Below, in pieces: positions 54,212 to 62,635 of a stretch of 64,000 nt of DNA (its first letter is position 1; each line of letters starts with the position of its first letter). The notes under the pieces were generated by a model. It was not told where the DNA came from. It saw only the letters and a program-made list of their open reading frames with translations, and searched no databases. Origin of the DNA: Bryobacterales bacterium (lineage in GTDB: Bacteria; Acidobacteriota; Terriglobia; Bryobacterales; Bryobacteraceae); assembly GCA_020847045.1 (NCBI GenBank), contig JADLCT010000047.1, forward strand, positions 54,957-118,956, written 5' to 3'. The translations under genes were made by a program, and so were the position numbers.

Positions 54212-55204
54212 CTAGCGCACCGTGGCGAGTTTGGTGAACAGGTCGTAGAAGACCGCGTCGCGGTTGACGTCGGTGGCGACGCGAATCGTGTGGCGGCCCG
54301 GGGGGCGCTGCCAGCGGAAATCGTCCGTCAGCACGGGGCTGGGAACCAGCGCCGAGGGAACCCAGCGCGGATTGAGAAGCCAGGCCACCACCGAGATGTC
54401 CCAAATCACTTTGGACCAGGCGTAGGGATGGGGCTTGTCCTTGGTGTGCTCCTTGGCGTATTCGACGAACTGATTGTAGAGGTAGTCGCAGAGCCGCGAC
54501 TTTCCCTTCAGCCAGAACTCCACCTCGGGCAGTGTCGTGCGCAGGTGTTCGGAGACGTTCTTGGTGGGAACCTGCACCAGCGGCACGCCGCTGTCAAACA
54601 GCACGCGCGAGGCGTGGCGGTCCTGGGAGAGATTGAACTCGCCCGCCGAGGGCCATTCGAGGCTCGCGCCTCCCAGCCACACCACGACGATCTTGTCCTT
54701 GATGCGCGGCTCGGCGAGGATGGCCGACGAGACGTTCACCGGGCAGCCGATGGTGAGAACGTACAGGGGGGCCGTGCGCGGCTGCATCGCTTTGGCGATC
54801 AGGTCGTGCATGGCCGGACTGTCCACGGGCTTGCCGGGCCCGCTCAGGAAGCGTTCCGAGCCACGGAAAACCAGGCCGCGAGCCTCGTGGCCGATGAACT
54901 TCAGCAGGCGCAGAATCTCCTCGTAGCTCTTCTCCATGCCGTCGGCCGGGCTAGTGGAGCGGGAGTTCAGGTAGGGCGCGGCGTAAATCGCCTCCACGCC
55001 GATGCGGCCGCCGGAGAGCAACGCGTAAAGCACGGCGTACTGGTCATCGATCTCGTTATAGGTGTCCGTGTCGAGCACCACCTGCACCTTGCCGGCGGGC
55101 GGTTCGAGCATGCGCTGCAAGGTGGCCTCGGAGGGAGCGGACGGTTGCGCTGGGAGCATGGTTTGTGTCGCTGCGAGCAGCGCTGTGCGGCGGGAGATCT
55201 TCAC
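54212..55204 (-). CDS. Exported nucleoside hydrolase (inosine-uridine preferring type)
   Basis: 330 residues with a leader (SRRTALLAATQTMLPAQ). The calcium-binding DxDxxxDD signature is DTDTYNEIDDQYAV near residue 45, and a second family segment is KDKIVVVWLGG. Members hydrolyse the N-glycosidic bond of ribonucleosides. Export suggests a role in nucleoside scavenging outside the cytoplasm. Its start is 7 bp after the stop of pgpA, so they may be co-transcribed. Confidence 0.88.
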   Translation of the reverse strand: MKISRRTALLAATQTMLPAQPSAPSEATLQRMLEPPAGKVQVVLDTDTYNEIDDQYAVLYALLSGGRIGVEAIYAAPYLNSRSTSPADGMEKSYEEILRLLKFIGHEARGLVFRGSERFLSGPGKPVDSPAMHDLIAKAMQPRTAPLYVLTIGCPVNVSSAILAEPRIKDKIVVVWLGGASLEWPSAGEFNLSQDRHASRVLFDSGVPLVQVPTKNVSEHLRTTLPEVEFWLKGKSRLCDYLYNQFVEYAKEHTKDKPHPYAWSKVIWDISVVAWLLNPRWVPSALVPSPVLTDDFRWQRPPGRHTIRVATDVNRDAVFYDLFTKLATVR

Positions 55205-55211
55205 TGAGGTT

Positions 55212-55691
55212 TTATATCACGCCCGCTCGCGCGAGCAGCACCATCACCACCGCGCCATAGAGTCCGGCGCCGAGGTCGTCGAGCACGATGCCCGTGCCGC
55301 CGGGCAGCGATTCGAGTTTGCGCACCGGAAAGGGCTTGGCGATGTCGAAGGCGCGGAACAGCACGAACGCGGCCACCCATGGCTTCCAGCCGCCCAATTG
55401 CGCCGCGCCGGCCAGCGTAAGCCACTGGCCCAGCACTTCGTCCACCACCACGGCTCCGGGATCCTTCAAACCGCGATCCGAGGCATACCGGCCCGCCGCC
55501 CAGATGCCCAGCGGCGTCATTGCCAGCGCGAAGGCGCCCCAGCCCAGCGGCCCCCAATGATGGTGATGTTCGACAAACAGGGCCACGGCCAACCCGCCCA
55601 ATGAGCCCACAGTGCCCGGAGCGGCCGGCGCGAGTCCGCAGCCAAACCATGTGGCCAGCAGCGTGGCGAGCCGTGTCGTGAGAGAAGACAA
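55212..55691 (-). CDS. pgpA: Phosphatidylglycerophosphatase A
   Basis: 159 residues. The PgpA motifs are visible: the N-terminal CGLAPAAPGTVGSLGG, then VVDEVLGQWL (DE pair for metal), FVLFRAFDIAKP and a C-terminal DDLGAGLYGAVVM. It dephosphorylates phosphatidylglycerophosphate to phosphatidylglycerol at the inner membrane. Several hydrophobic segments agree. The gene directly precedes the nucleoside hydrolase gene. Confidence 0.93.
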   Translation of the reverse strand: MSSLTTRLATLLATWFGCGLAPAAPGTVGSLGGLAVALFVEHHHHWGPLGWGAFALAMTPLGIWAAGRYASDRGLKDPGAVVVDEVLGQWLTLAGAAQLGGWKPWVAAFVLFRAFDIAKPFPVRKLESLPGGTGIVLDDLGAGLYGAVVMVLLARAGVI

Positions 55692-55700
55692 GCGACCAGT

Positions 55701-56447
55701 TTAGCGAAGCGCCCGGCCGATGGCCGCCGTGGCCACGGGGGCCATCAGTTCGTAGCCCCTGGCGTCGGGATGCAGGCCGTCGCTTGAATAGCCGTCTTTC
55801 AGGAAGCCTTTATCGTCCACCGTCGCCGTGTAATAGTCGGCCACGGTGGCGCCGGTTTGCGCGGCATACTCCTTGATCCAGCCGTTCAGCGCCAGAATGT
55901 CGGCTGGTGGACGGCGCTTGGTTTGCGGCCGCCGCGTGTAGTCGCTCACCGGCAGCAGCGTGCACAGAATCACCTTGATGTTGTGCGCCCGCGCCAGCTC
56001 CGACATCGCCTGTATGTTCTGGGCGATCATTTCGAGCGTCTGCGGCCCGGCGTTTTGTGCAATGTCGTTGGTGCCCGCCAGCAGGATGAAGGCGGCCGGC
56101 TTGTTGGCAATCACGTCCGGCATCATGCGCACCAGCATCTGGGCCGTGGTTTGCCCGCCGATGCCGCGGTTCACAAACGGCTTGCCGGGGAACGAGTCCG
56201 CCAGCTTCCAGCCGTCGGTGATCGAGTCACCGAAGAACACCACGCGATCCCGTTCTGCGGGCTGCGCTTTCAGGCGCGCGTTGTCGGCGTGATACCGGCC
56301 GAGCTGGTTCCAGTCCTGCAACTGGCCGGCCAGGGTTTGCGCGACGCCAGCCAGGCAGCAGCCGGCGCGGGGCGGTTGGAAATCAGTGACCATCTGGGCC
56401 GGCAGCAACGCGGCGCTGGCGGCGGCGAACACGATACGGGCGAGCAT
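55701..56447 (-). CDS. Secreted SGNH/GDSL-type esterase
   Basis: 248 residues from the ATG at 56447 with a signal peptide (ARIVFAAASAALLPAQ). All SGNH blocks are seen: block I VFFGDSITDGW with catalytic Ser, block II GIGGQTT, block III LAGTNDIAQN and block V GLHPDARGY with Asp/His. It probably deacylates or hydrolyses carbohydrate or lipid esters. Upstream frame beyond this start is unlikely to be used. It follows the phosphodiesterase gene on the same strand. Confidence 0.9.
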   Translation of the reverse strand: MLARIVFAAASAALLPAQMVTDFQPPRAGCCLAGVAQTLAGQLQDWNQLGRYHADNARLKAQPAERDRVVFFGDSITDGWKLADSFPGKPFVNRGIGGQTTAQMLVRMMPDVIANKPAAFILLAGTNDIAQNAGPQTLEMIAQNIQAMSELARAHNIKVILCTLLPVSDYTRRPQTKRRPPADILALNGWIKEYAAQTGATVADYYTATVDDKGFLKDGYSSDGLHPDARGYELMAPVATAAIGRALR

Positions 56448-56505
56448 GCACGCATTGTACTGAACGGCGTAAGCGGCGAAGCCGCCAGTCCCGGCGGCGG
56501 CGCCG

Positions 56506-57819
56506 TTATTCGAGGATGGACGCCAGCGGCTTGCCATCGGGCGAAGGCAGCGTCAAGCCGAGCAGACGGGCAATCGTGGGCGCCACGTCGAGGTTATCCA
56601 CCGCGCCCAGCTTGACGCCGCGTTTGATGCCGCGCCCGGAGGCGATGAAGATGGCCTGCATGTCCGGTTCCGAGTTCAGATAGCCGTGCGAGCCGGGCGT
56701 CGCGCCGGCCGGTTCGCGCTGAATCAATGCGCCGGTGGCCGAGCCGCTGAAGGCGTAAGGTCCCGATGTGGCCAGCACAAGATCGGCCATGCGCGGTTCT
56801 TTCGCCGGATCGGGGAAGCCCAGCGGCCCGTACTCGGACGGATCGATCACGCGCGTGATGCCTTCCACGTTGGCGAACAACTGCTTCAACTGCGCCACGG
56901 TATCGGCCTTGCCCTCGGGCTGGGTGACGTACACCATCGCCGTGCCGCCTTCGGGAATCACATACGCCACCTTGTCCAGGCCCTTTTGCGCCAGCAGGGC
57001 GTTGGGCGCGATGCGGCGGTCATAGGTGTGGAAGCCATGATCGCTGACCACGATGAAGGTGGTGCGGTCAAAGATTCCCGCGCGTTTGGCCGCCTCCATC
57101 AGGCGGCCCACCTTGGCGTCGGCGTGCGAAAGCGCCGTGTAGCCGGCCAGCGAGCGTGCGCCGTAACGGTGCTGCACGCTGTCGGTGGTCAGCAGGTGGA
57201 ACAGCAGCAGATTGGGTTTGTGCCTAGTCAGAATGTACTCGCCCGCGCGGGTCCAGATCTCGTCCCGCATGGTGATGGGCAACTTGCGGAAGTTCTGTAT
57301 CTGCTCCGCGGTCATCAGCCCGGAGGCCACCATCTCTTTTTCCACGGAACGCTCGGGATAGCCGTACTCGGCAAACGGCCAGGTGATCGTGGAGGCGTTC
57401 TGAATCGCCACCCAGTCCACTTCAGCCGTGGTGAGGCCCGCCGCGTGCGCCACGTCGTACACGGTGACGCCATGCACCAGTTCGGCCTTCGGCGTGAACG
57501 GCTCCACCTTCACCGGTTGGCCCACGCCGCCGCGCACCGGGGCGCCATTGTAGAGAACCCCGTGCCGCGCGGGCGCGTTCCCGGTGACGATCGACGTGTG
57601 GTTCGGCCAGGTCACCGTCGGGTTCACCGGCTTCATGGACTCGGCCGCGACGCCGTTGCGGATCAATTCGCGCAGGTTCGGAACCGGCAGCGTCTCGTCG
57701 TTCAGGGCATAGGCGGCGAAGCCGTCGATGCTGATCACCACCACGTGACGGTTGCGCGCGGGCTGCGCGGGAAGGAGAAGGGAAAAGACCGCCAGCGAGA
57801 GAAGGAAGCGAAGAATCAT
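56506..57819 (-). CDS. Alkaline-phosphatase-like nucleotide pyrophosphatase/phosphodiesterase
   Basis: 437 residues from the ATG at 57819 with a signal peptide (LRFLLSLAVFSLLLPAQP). It has the ENPP pattern: metal aspartate in VISIDGFAAYAL, nucleophile threonine in NPTVTWPNHTSIVTG, and later HADAKVGRL, SDHGFHTYDRR and GLTLPSPDGK. Exported enzymes of this family hydrolyse phosphodiester or pyrophosphate bonds in nucleotides or lipids. It lies 58 bp upstream of the esterase gene on the same strand. Confidence 0.88.
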   Translation of the reverse strand: MILRFLLSLAVFSLLLPAQPARNRHVVVISIDGFAAYALNDETLPVPNLRELIRNGVAAESMKPVNPTVTWPNHTSIVTGNAPARHGVLYNGAPVRGGVGQPVKVEPFTPKAELVHGVTVYDVAHAAGLTTAEVDWVAIQNASTITWPFAEYGYPERSVEKEMVASGLMTAEQIQNFRKLPITMRDEIWTRAGEYILTRHKPNLLLFHLLTTDSVQHRYGARSLAGYTALSHADAKVGRLMEAAKRAGIFDRTTFIVVSDHGFHTYDRRIAPNALLAQKGLDKVAYVIPEGGTAMVYVTQPEGKADTVAQLKQLFANVEGITRVIDPSEYGPLGFPDPAKEPRMADLVLATSGPYAFSGSATGALIQREPAGATPGSHGYLNSEPDMQAIFIASGRGIKRGVKLGAVDNLDVAPTIARLLGLTLPSPDGKPLASILE

Positions 57820-57878
57820 TCCATCCCTTCTAACACAGAGCCCAGCTCGGCGCACAGGATCGCTGCGCGCCGGGCCCT

Positions 57879-58076
57879 CTAGTCTTCCTCGCCGGCGTCC
57901 GGAGGCAGCGGCGCGCCTTCTTCACCGCCCGTGGGAATCACCGGCGTCGAGAAGACATACTTTTCCGTGGCCCAGTTGCCCAGATCAATCTGGCGGCAAC
58001 GGTCCGAGCAAAAGGGAAAATCGGGCGAGCCAAAGGCCGCCGGCTGCCGGCAGGTGGGACACTTTACGGTATTCAT
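57879..58076 (-). CDS. yacG: DNA gyrase inhibitor YacG, zinc protein
   Basis: 65 residues with CPTCRQP at 6-12 and FCSDRCRQIDLGNW near 22-35, the four-cysteine zinc-finger signature of YacG, which binds GyrB and limits DNA gyrase. The first residues overlap the stop of rimO (ATGA), so translation is coupled. The acidic C-terminus extends beyond the minimal E. coli length and is poorly conserved. Confidence 0.9.
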   Translation of the reverse strand: MNTVKCPTCRQPAAFGSPDFPFCSDRCRQIDLGNWATEKYVFSTPVIPTGGEEGAPLPPDAGEED

Positions 58077-59509
58077 TGGCCTCGGGAGATCTGGTTGCCG
58101 GCCCGGCCGGCAAGAATCGGGAACAACGCCTCAGGTGGCGCCAGCACGGGTTCGCCCGCGCCGGACACCTCGCCCACCAGGTCGTAATCGTGCGCCTCGG
58201 TAATGCGGAAGCGCCGGAATTCACCGGGGCGAAGCGGCGCGCCGTTGTCGTCGTTGATGTAGCAGACGCCGTCGATCTCCGGCGCCTGCGTGGCCAGTCT
58301 CGCCTCCCACAATAGCTCGGTTTCCGCCGACACGCCTTCCACCAGCACCGTGTGTTCGGTGCCCACCAGGCGGCGGTTCATCCGCTTGGAGATGTTCCGT
58401 TGAATGGCCATCAATCGCCGCTTGCGGTTCGCCATGTCGCGCTTGCTTACCTTGCCGTCGAGATGGAACGACTTACTCGTATCCTCATCCGAGTAAGTGA
58501 ACACACCCACGCGGTCAAACTGCGCCGCCTCGACAAACTGGCACAGCTCGTCGAAATCGGCTTGCGTCTCGCCGGGGAAGCCGGTAATAAAACTGGTGCG
58601 GATGGCCACGCCGGGAATCGTGCGGCGGATGCGCTCCAACAGCTTCAGGAAGAGGTCGCCGTTTGAGCCCCGCTTCATCCGCTTCAGCACGTTCGCGCTG
58701 GCGTGCTGCAGCGGCATGTCGATGTATTTCGGCAGCGCGTCGTGGGCCGCGATGGTGTCCAGTAGCTCTTGCGTCACACGGTTCGGATAGGCGTAGAGGA
58801 AGCGCACCCAGTATGGTTGCGGCGCCTCGATTGTGGCCAGTCGCGCGAGCAGTTTTGCCAGACCGTCCTTCAGGCCGAGGTCCTCCCCGTAGCTGGTCGT
58901 GTCCTGGCCGATCAGGTTCAGCTCGCGCACGCCCTGTTGCAGCAGCCGGTTGGCCTCCACCACAACGGACTCGAAGCGGCGGCTGCGGAAGGCGCCCCGG
59001 TAGTGTGGAATCACGCAAAAGGTGCAGGGGTGATCGCAGCCCTCGGCAATCTTGATGTAAGCCGAGTGCTTCGGCGTGGCCAGCACGCGAGGCGTGGCCT
59101 CGTGATAGAGATACGGCTCCAGCACCGGGGGCAGGGGACTGGTTGCCCCCTCGCAGGCGGCCACGATGCGCTCCACCTCGTTGGTGCCCACCACGGCGTC
59201 CACCTCGGGCAGGTCCTTCTGGATATCGCCCCTGTATCGCTCCACCAGGCATCCGGCCACAACCAGCCGCTGAGCCTTGCCGGTCTTCTTGAACTCGGCC
59301 ATCTCCAGAATCGTATGGACCGATTCCTCTTTGGCCGGATCAATGAAGCTGCACGTGTTGACGACGATGACGTCGGCATCGTCCGGACGCGCGGTGAGCT
59401 GATGGCCGCGCGCGACGAGTTGGCCCATCATCACTTCCGAATCGACGAGGTTCTTGGGACAACCGAGGCTGACAAATCCAATTTTCAAGGGGAAACTCCA
59501 GCTTACCAT
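58073..59509 (-). CDS. rimO: Ribosomal protein S12 methylthiotransferase RimO
   Basis: 478 residues from the ATG at 59509. The N-terminal UPF0004 domain starts KIGFVSLGCPKNLVDSE, the radical SAM motif is CDHPCTFCVIPHYRG, and a TRAM domain closes the C-terminus. RimO methylthiolates Asp88 (E. coli numbering) of S12 using 4Fe-4S clusters. The ATG has no clear ribosome-binding site, while a TTG at 59488 follows GGAG by seven bases and begins just before KIGFVSLGCPKN, so that shorter start may be the real one. yacG overlaps its end. Confidence 0.94.
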   Translation of the reverse strand: MVSWSFPLKIGFVSLGCPKNLVDSEVMMGQLVARGHQLTARPDDADVIVVNTCSFIDPAKEESVHTILEMAEFKKTGKAQRLVVAGCLVERYRGDIQKDLPEVDAVVGTNEVERIVAACEGATSPLPPVLEPYLYHEATPRVLATPKHSAYIKIAEGCDHPCTFCVIPHYRGAFRSRRFESVVVEANRLLQQGVRELNLIGQDTTSYGEDLGLKDGLAKLLARLATIEAPQPYWVRFLYAYPNRVTQELLDTIAAHDALPKYIDMPLQHASANVLKRMKRGSNGDLFLKLLERIRRTIPGVAIRTSFITGFPGETQADFDELCQFVEAAQFDRVGVFTYSDEDTSKSFHLDGKVSKRDMANRKRRLMAIQRNISKRMNRRLVGTEHTVLVEGVSAETELLWEARLATQAPEIDGVCYINDDNGAPLRPGEFRRFRITEAHDYDLVGEVSGAGEPVLAPPEALFPILAGRAGNQISRGQ

Positions 59510-59583
59510 GCGCCCGGCGGCAGGCATCCGCGTCGCGTCCCTCTGCCGGCTGTGATAGCGTAAACGCTGACGAGGAAAAACAC

Positions 59584-60786
59584 ATGTCACATCGCCGCGG
59601 TTTCATCAAGTCACTTTCCAGCCTTCCGGTCATCGGCGGCCTGATGCCGTCCGCCCTCAGCGCCGCTCCGGCCAGACGCGACTATTTCAAGGAACTGGGC
59701 GTGCGCCCGTTCATTAACGCCGCCGGCACCTATACGACGCTGACGGCCTCGCTGATGCACCCGGACTGTGTGGCGGCCATCGAGTACGCCTCGCGCCAGT
59801 TCGTGCGGCTGAACGACCTGCACGACGCGGTGGGAAAGAAGATTGCCGGACTGCTGCATGTGGAATCGGCCATGGTCACCTCGGGCGCGGCCGGCGCGCT
59901 GGTGGTGGGCACGGCGGCCTGCGTGGCGGGCAAGAATCCGGAATGGATCCGCCGCATCCCGGACATCGCCGGCACGGGCATGAAGTCCGAGGTGATCATC
60001 CAGAAATCGCACCGCTACGGCTACGATCACGCCGTGCGCAACTCGGGCGTGCGTTTCGTGGAGGTGGAAACGGCCGAAGAGATGGAGCGCGCCTGCAATG
60101 CCAACACGGCGATGGCGCTTTTCTTCAACGCCAACAACAACGCCGGACAGATCAAGGACCAGCAGTTTGTCGAGATCTGCAAAAAGCATGGCGTGCCCAG
60201 CTTCAACGACGCCGCCGCGGACTCGCTGCCCGTCGAAAACCTGTGGAAGTGGACCAAGATGGGCTTCGACCTGGTGACCTTCTCCGGCGGCAAAGGCATC
60301 CGCGGACCGCAAAGCGCGGGCCTGCTGCTGGGCAGCGCCAACCTGATTGAAGCCGCGCGCGCCAACTCTTCGCCCAACGGCGACACCATTGGCCGCGGCC
60401 TGAAGGTGAACAAGGAGGAGATGCTCGGCATGATGGCCGCCGTCGAGGCGTTTGTGAAGATGGACCACGCCGCCGAGTACAAGGAGTGGGAGAAGCGCTG
60501 CAAGCTGGTCCAGGATTCGGTTGCCTCGATTCCCTCCATCAAGATGAACGTGGCCGTGCCCGAGATCGCCAACCACACGCCCCATCTGCACATTCAGTGG
60601 GATCCGGCGAAGGTGAAAATCTCCATCCGCGAGGTGGTGGAGAAGCTGCGCACGGGCGATCCGGCGATTGAAGTGACTCCCGCCGGACGCGACGAACTGG
60701 TGATGAACTTCTGGATGCTGCAGCCGGGCGAGGCGCAAATCGTCGCCAGACGACTGCGCGAAATCCTGAAAGCGGCCTCGGCCTAA
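59584..60786 (+). CDS. Tat-exported PLP-dependent enzyme of the SelA/class V-like family
   Basis: 400 residues. The twin-arginine leader SHRRGFIKSLSSLPVIGG is followed by a fold-type I PLP enzyme with NAAGTYTTLTASLM (the family NAAGT pattern), the cofactor-binding aspartate D209 (NDAAAD) and the Schiff-base lysine K237 (FSGGKGIRGPQ). This segment pattern is that of SelA-like enzymes such as D-glucosaminate-6-phosphate ammonia lyase; true SelA, which needs tRNA, would not be exported. It probably acts on an amino sugar or amino acid in the periplasm. It diverges from rimO. Confidence 0.85.
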   Translation: MSHRRGFIKSLSSLPVIGGLMPSALSAAPARRDYFKELGVRPFINAAGTYTTLTASLMHPDCVAAIEYASRQFVRLNDLHDAVGKKIAGLLHVESAMVTSGAAGALVVGTAACVAGKNPEWIRRIPDIAGTGMKSEVIIQKSHRYGYDHAVRNSGVRFVEVETAEEMERACNANTAMALFFNANNNAGQIKDQQFVEICKKHGVPSFNDAAADSLPVENLWKWTKMGFDLVTFSGGKGIRGPQSAGLLLGSANLIEAARANSSPNGDTIGRGLKVNKEEMLGMMAAVEAFVKMDHAAEYKEWEKRCKLVQDSVASIPSIKMNVAVPEIANHTPHLHIQWDPAKVKISIREVVEKLRTGDPAIEVTPAGRDELVMNFWMLQPGEAQIVARRLREILKAASA

Positions 60787-60847
60787 GTTCGGACGCGGCG
60801 GGCGGACCTCGGCGCGGCGGCGGGCCGTTCCTGTATCATCAACCCGT

Positions 60848-61261
60848 ATGAAATCGCTTCTGATCACCGCCGGTCTGTTCGCCTTCGCCGTGGGCGCATT
60901 CGCTGAATCCCCGGACGAAGCCGCCGTGCGCGCCGCGCACGATGCGTTTGTGAAGGCCGCCCGCGAGGGCGATGCCGCCACGCTCGGAAAACTGCTTGCC
61001 GACGGGCTACAGTACAGCCATTCCAATGCTCTGCTCGAAGACAAGCAGACCTGTATTGCCGCGCTGGTGAAGCAGCGGAACAACTTCGAAATCCATTCGC
61101 AGACCATCCGCGTGTACGGCAAAACGGCCACCATCCGCGCCAAAGCCACCGCGCATGGAGCCGCCGGCGATACGCCGCTCATGGTGCTGCAGGTGTGGGT
61201 GAAAAACGGCAAGAACTGGCAGATGGTGGAACGCGCCACCACGCGGCTGCCGGCCAAGTAG
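60848..61261 (+). CDS. Secreted NTF2-like (SnoaL/DUF4440) protein
   Basis: 137 residues with a signal peptide (SLLITAGLFAFAVGAFA). The remaining part reads DEAAVRAAHDAFVKAAREGD, GKLLADGLQYSHSNA and an alternating strand pattern ending WQMVERATTRLP, the cone-shaped NTF2-like fold with an internal cavity. Members are small ligand-binding or isomerase proteins. No catalytic residue is obvious. It follows the PLP enzyme gene by 61 bp. Confidence 0.85.
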   Translation: MKSLLITAGLFAFAVGAFAESPDEAAVRAAHDAFVKAAREGDAATLGKLLADGLQYSHSNALLEDKQTCIAALVKQRNNFEIHSQTIRVYGKTATIRAKATAHGAAGDTPLMVLQVWVKNGKNWQMVERATTRLPAK

Positions 61262-61321
61262 TTGGACTGGCGCGCGGCCCGCGCGCTTGTTTCACGCCGG
61301 CTTCTGTGATGTAATCCGGCG

Positions 61322-62128
61322 ATGCAAGTGGCTGCGGCGGCCCTCGGCCCCTGGGGCAGTTCGGACAATCTCCGCGCCATGATGCTGAACTATTCGCTGG
61401 CCGCCGACAGCGGCGAGGTGGCCGAGCGGCCCGGCGTCACGCTGGTCAACTCGGGGCTCGCCTTTTCCGCATTTAATGCCGCGCTGCTGTCCGGCGCCTG
61501 TCTTGAACATCCGCGCGACCTGCGCGCCTGTCTGCAACAGGCGCAGCGGTATTTTCAGGAGAAGCGTCTGCCGTGGAGCTTCTGGATGGCCGAGGAGCGT
61601 GTTTCGCCGGCCGTACGGCAGGCCTCCTCCGTCGCTGTGCACGCGGCCGGGCTTCGCTGGATCGCGCAGCATGACGGCATGATGACGGAGCGGCTGCTTG
61701 CGCCTGTGCGCGCGCTGCCCGCCATCGAGGTCCGCCGCGTGTTCGACCGCGCCACGCGCAGCCACTTCGCACGGCTGTCGAGCGCCGTGTTCAACCTGCC
61801 GCAGCCCGTGAGCGCCGCCGTCTACGGGCAACCGGATTTTTGGAGCGGCACGCTGGCCGGGTGGGTCGGCTACTGGGAGGGCCGCCCGGTGTGCTGCGCG
61901 GCCACGCAAAGCGCCGCCGGCGTCATAGGACTTTACAGCGTGGCGACGCAGGCCGCCTTCCGGGGCCGCGGTTTCGCCGAATCCATTACGCGCCATGCTC
62001 TGGAGGCGGCGCGCCAGGCGAGCGGATCGCACGCCTGCATCCTGCACGCAACGCGAGAGGGCCAGCCGCTCTACCGGCAGTTGGGCTTCCGCTACGCTAC
62101 GCGTCTGGACGTGTTTGTCACCGCGTAA
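61322..62128 (+). CDS. GNAT-family acetyltransferase
   Basis: 268 residues. The C-terminal half has the acetyl-CoA-binding motif of GNAT enzymes (IGLYSVATQAAFRGRGFAESITRHALE) and the final FRYATRLDVFVTA strand-helix end. The N-terminal half has no motif. It likely acetylates an amine of small molecule or protein. The TrmH-family gene begins 9 bp beyond its stop, so they may be co-transcribed. Confidence 0.88.
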   Translation: MQVAAAALGPWGSSDNLRAMMLNYSLAADSGEVAERPGVTLVNSGLAFSAFNAALLSGACLEHPRDLRACLQQAQRYFQEKRLPWSFWMAEERVSPAVRQASSVAVHAAGLRWIAQHDGMMTERLLAPVRALPAIEVRRVFDRATRSHFARLSSAVFNLPQPVSAAVYGQPDFWSGTLAGWVGYWEGRPVCCAATQSAAGVIGLYSVATQAAFRGRGFAESITRHALEAARQASGSHACILHATREGQPLYRQLGFRYATRLDVFVTA

Positions 62129-62137
62129 ACTGAGAAC

Positions 62138-62635
62138 TTGCCGCTTCCCGTTTGCGCCGTACTCGACAACATCCGCAGCCTCTATAACGTGGGGAGCTTC
62201 TTTCGCAGCGCCGACGCGGCGGGCATCGAACGCCTCTATCTGTGCGGCATCTCGGGAGCGCCCCCGGACGGGGCCGCGCTGCGGGCCACGCTGCGCAAAA
62301 CGGCGCTCGGCGCCGAGGAGCGTGTGCCCTTTGAGCACCACTGGAACTCGGCCGCCGCCGTGGCGCGCCTGCGGCTGTCGGGCTACCATGTGTCCGCCAT
62401 CGAGACGGGCGGCGAGTCCGTGGATCTCTTCGACTGGCGGCCGCAATTTCCGCTCGCACTGATCTTCGGCAACGAGGTGAGCGGCGTCTCGCAGCCTCTG
62501 TTGGATTTGTGCGACACGCGCGTGCGCATCCCCATGGCGGGCATCAAGAGGTCCTTGAATGTCGCCACGGCCGCCGGCGTCGTGTTCTATGAGTTGCTGC
62601 GCAAGCGGCGGCAGGGCTTACAATCTCCGGTATGA
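62138..62635 (+). CDS. SpoU/TrmH-family RNA 2'-O-methyltransferase
   Basis: 165 residues beginning at a TTG at 62138. The three SPOUT motifs are visible: NIRSLYNVGSFFRSADAAG, ALIFGNEVSGVSQPLL and IPMAGIKRSLNVATAAGVV. The minimal form without extra N-terminal domain resembles TrmL-like enzymes that methylate tRNA or rRNA ribose. Target unknown. The stop overlaps the ATG of the gamma-glutamyltransferase gene as ATGA. Confidence 0.9.
   Translation: MPLPVCAVLDNIRSLYNVGSFFRSADAAGIERLYLCGISGAPPDGAALRATLRKTALGAEERVPFEHHWNSAAAVARLRLSGYHVSAIETGGESVDLFDWRPQFPLALIFGNEVSGVSQPLLDLCDTRVRIPMAGIKRSLNVATAAGVVFYELLRKRRQGLQSPV

Noticed and set aside
59584..60786. Authentic selenocysteine synthase SelA
   Set aside because: It has a Tat export leader and lacks the length (about 460) and N-terminal tRNA-binding domain of SelA, so selD in the same window is no evidence.
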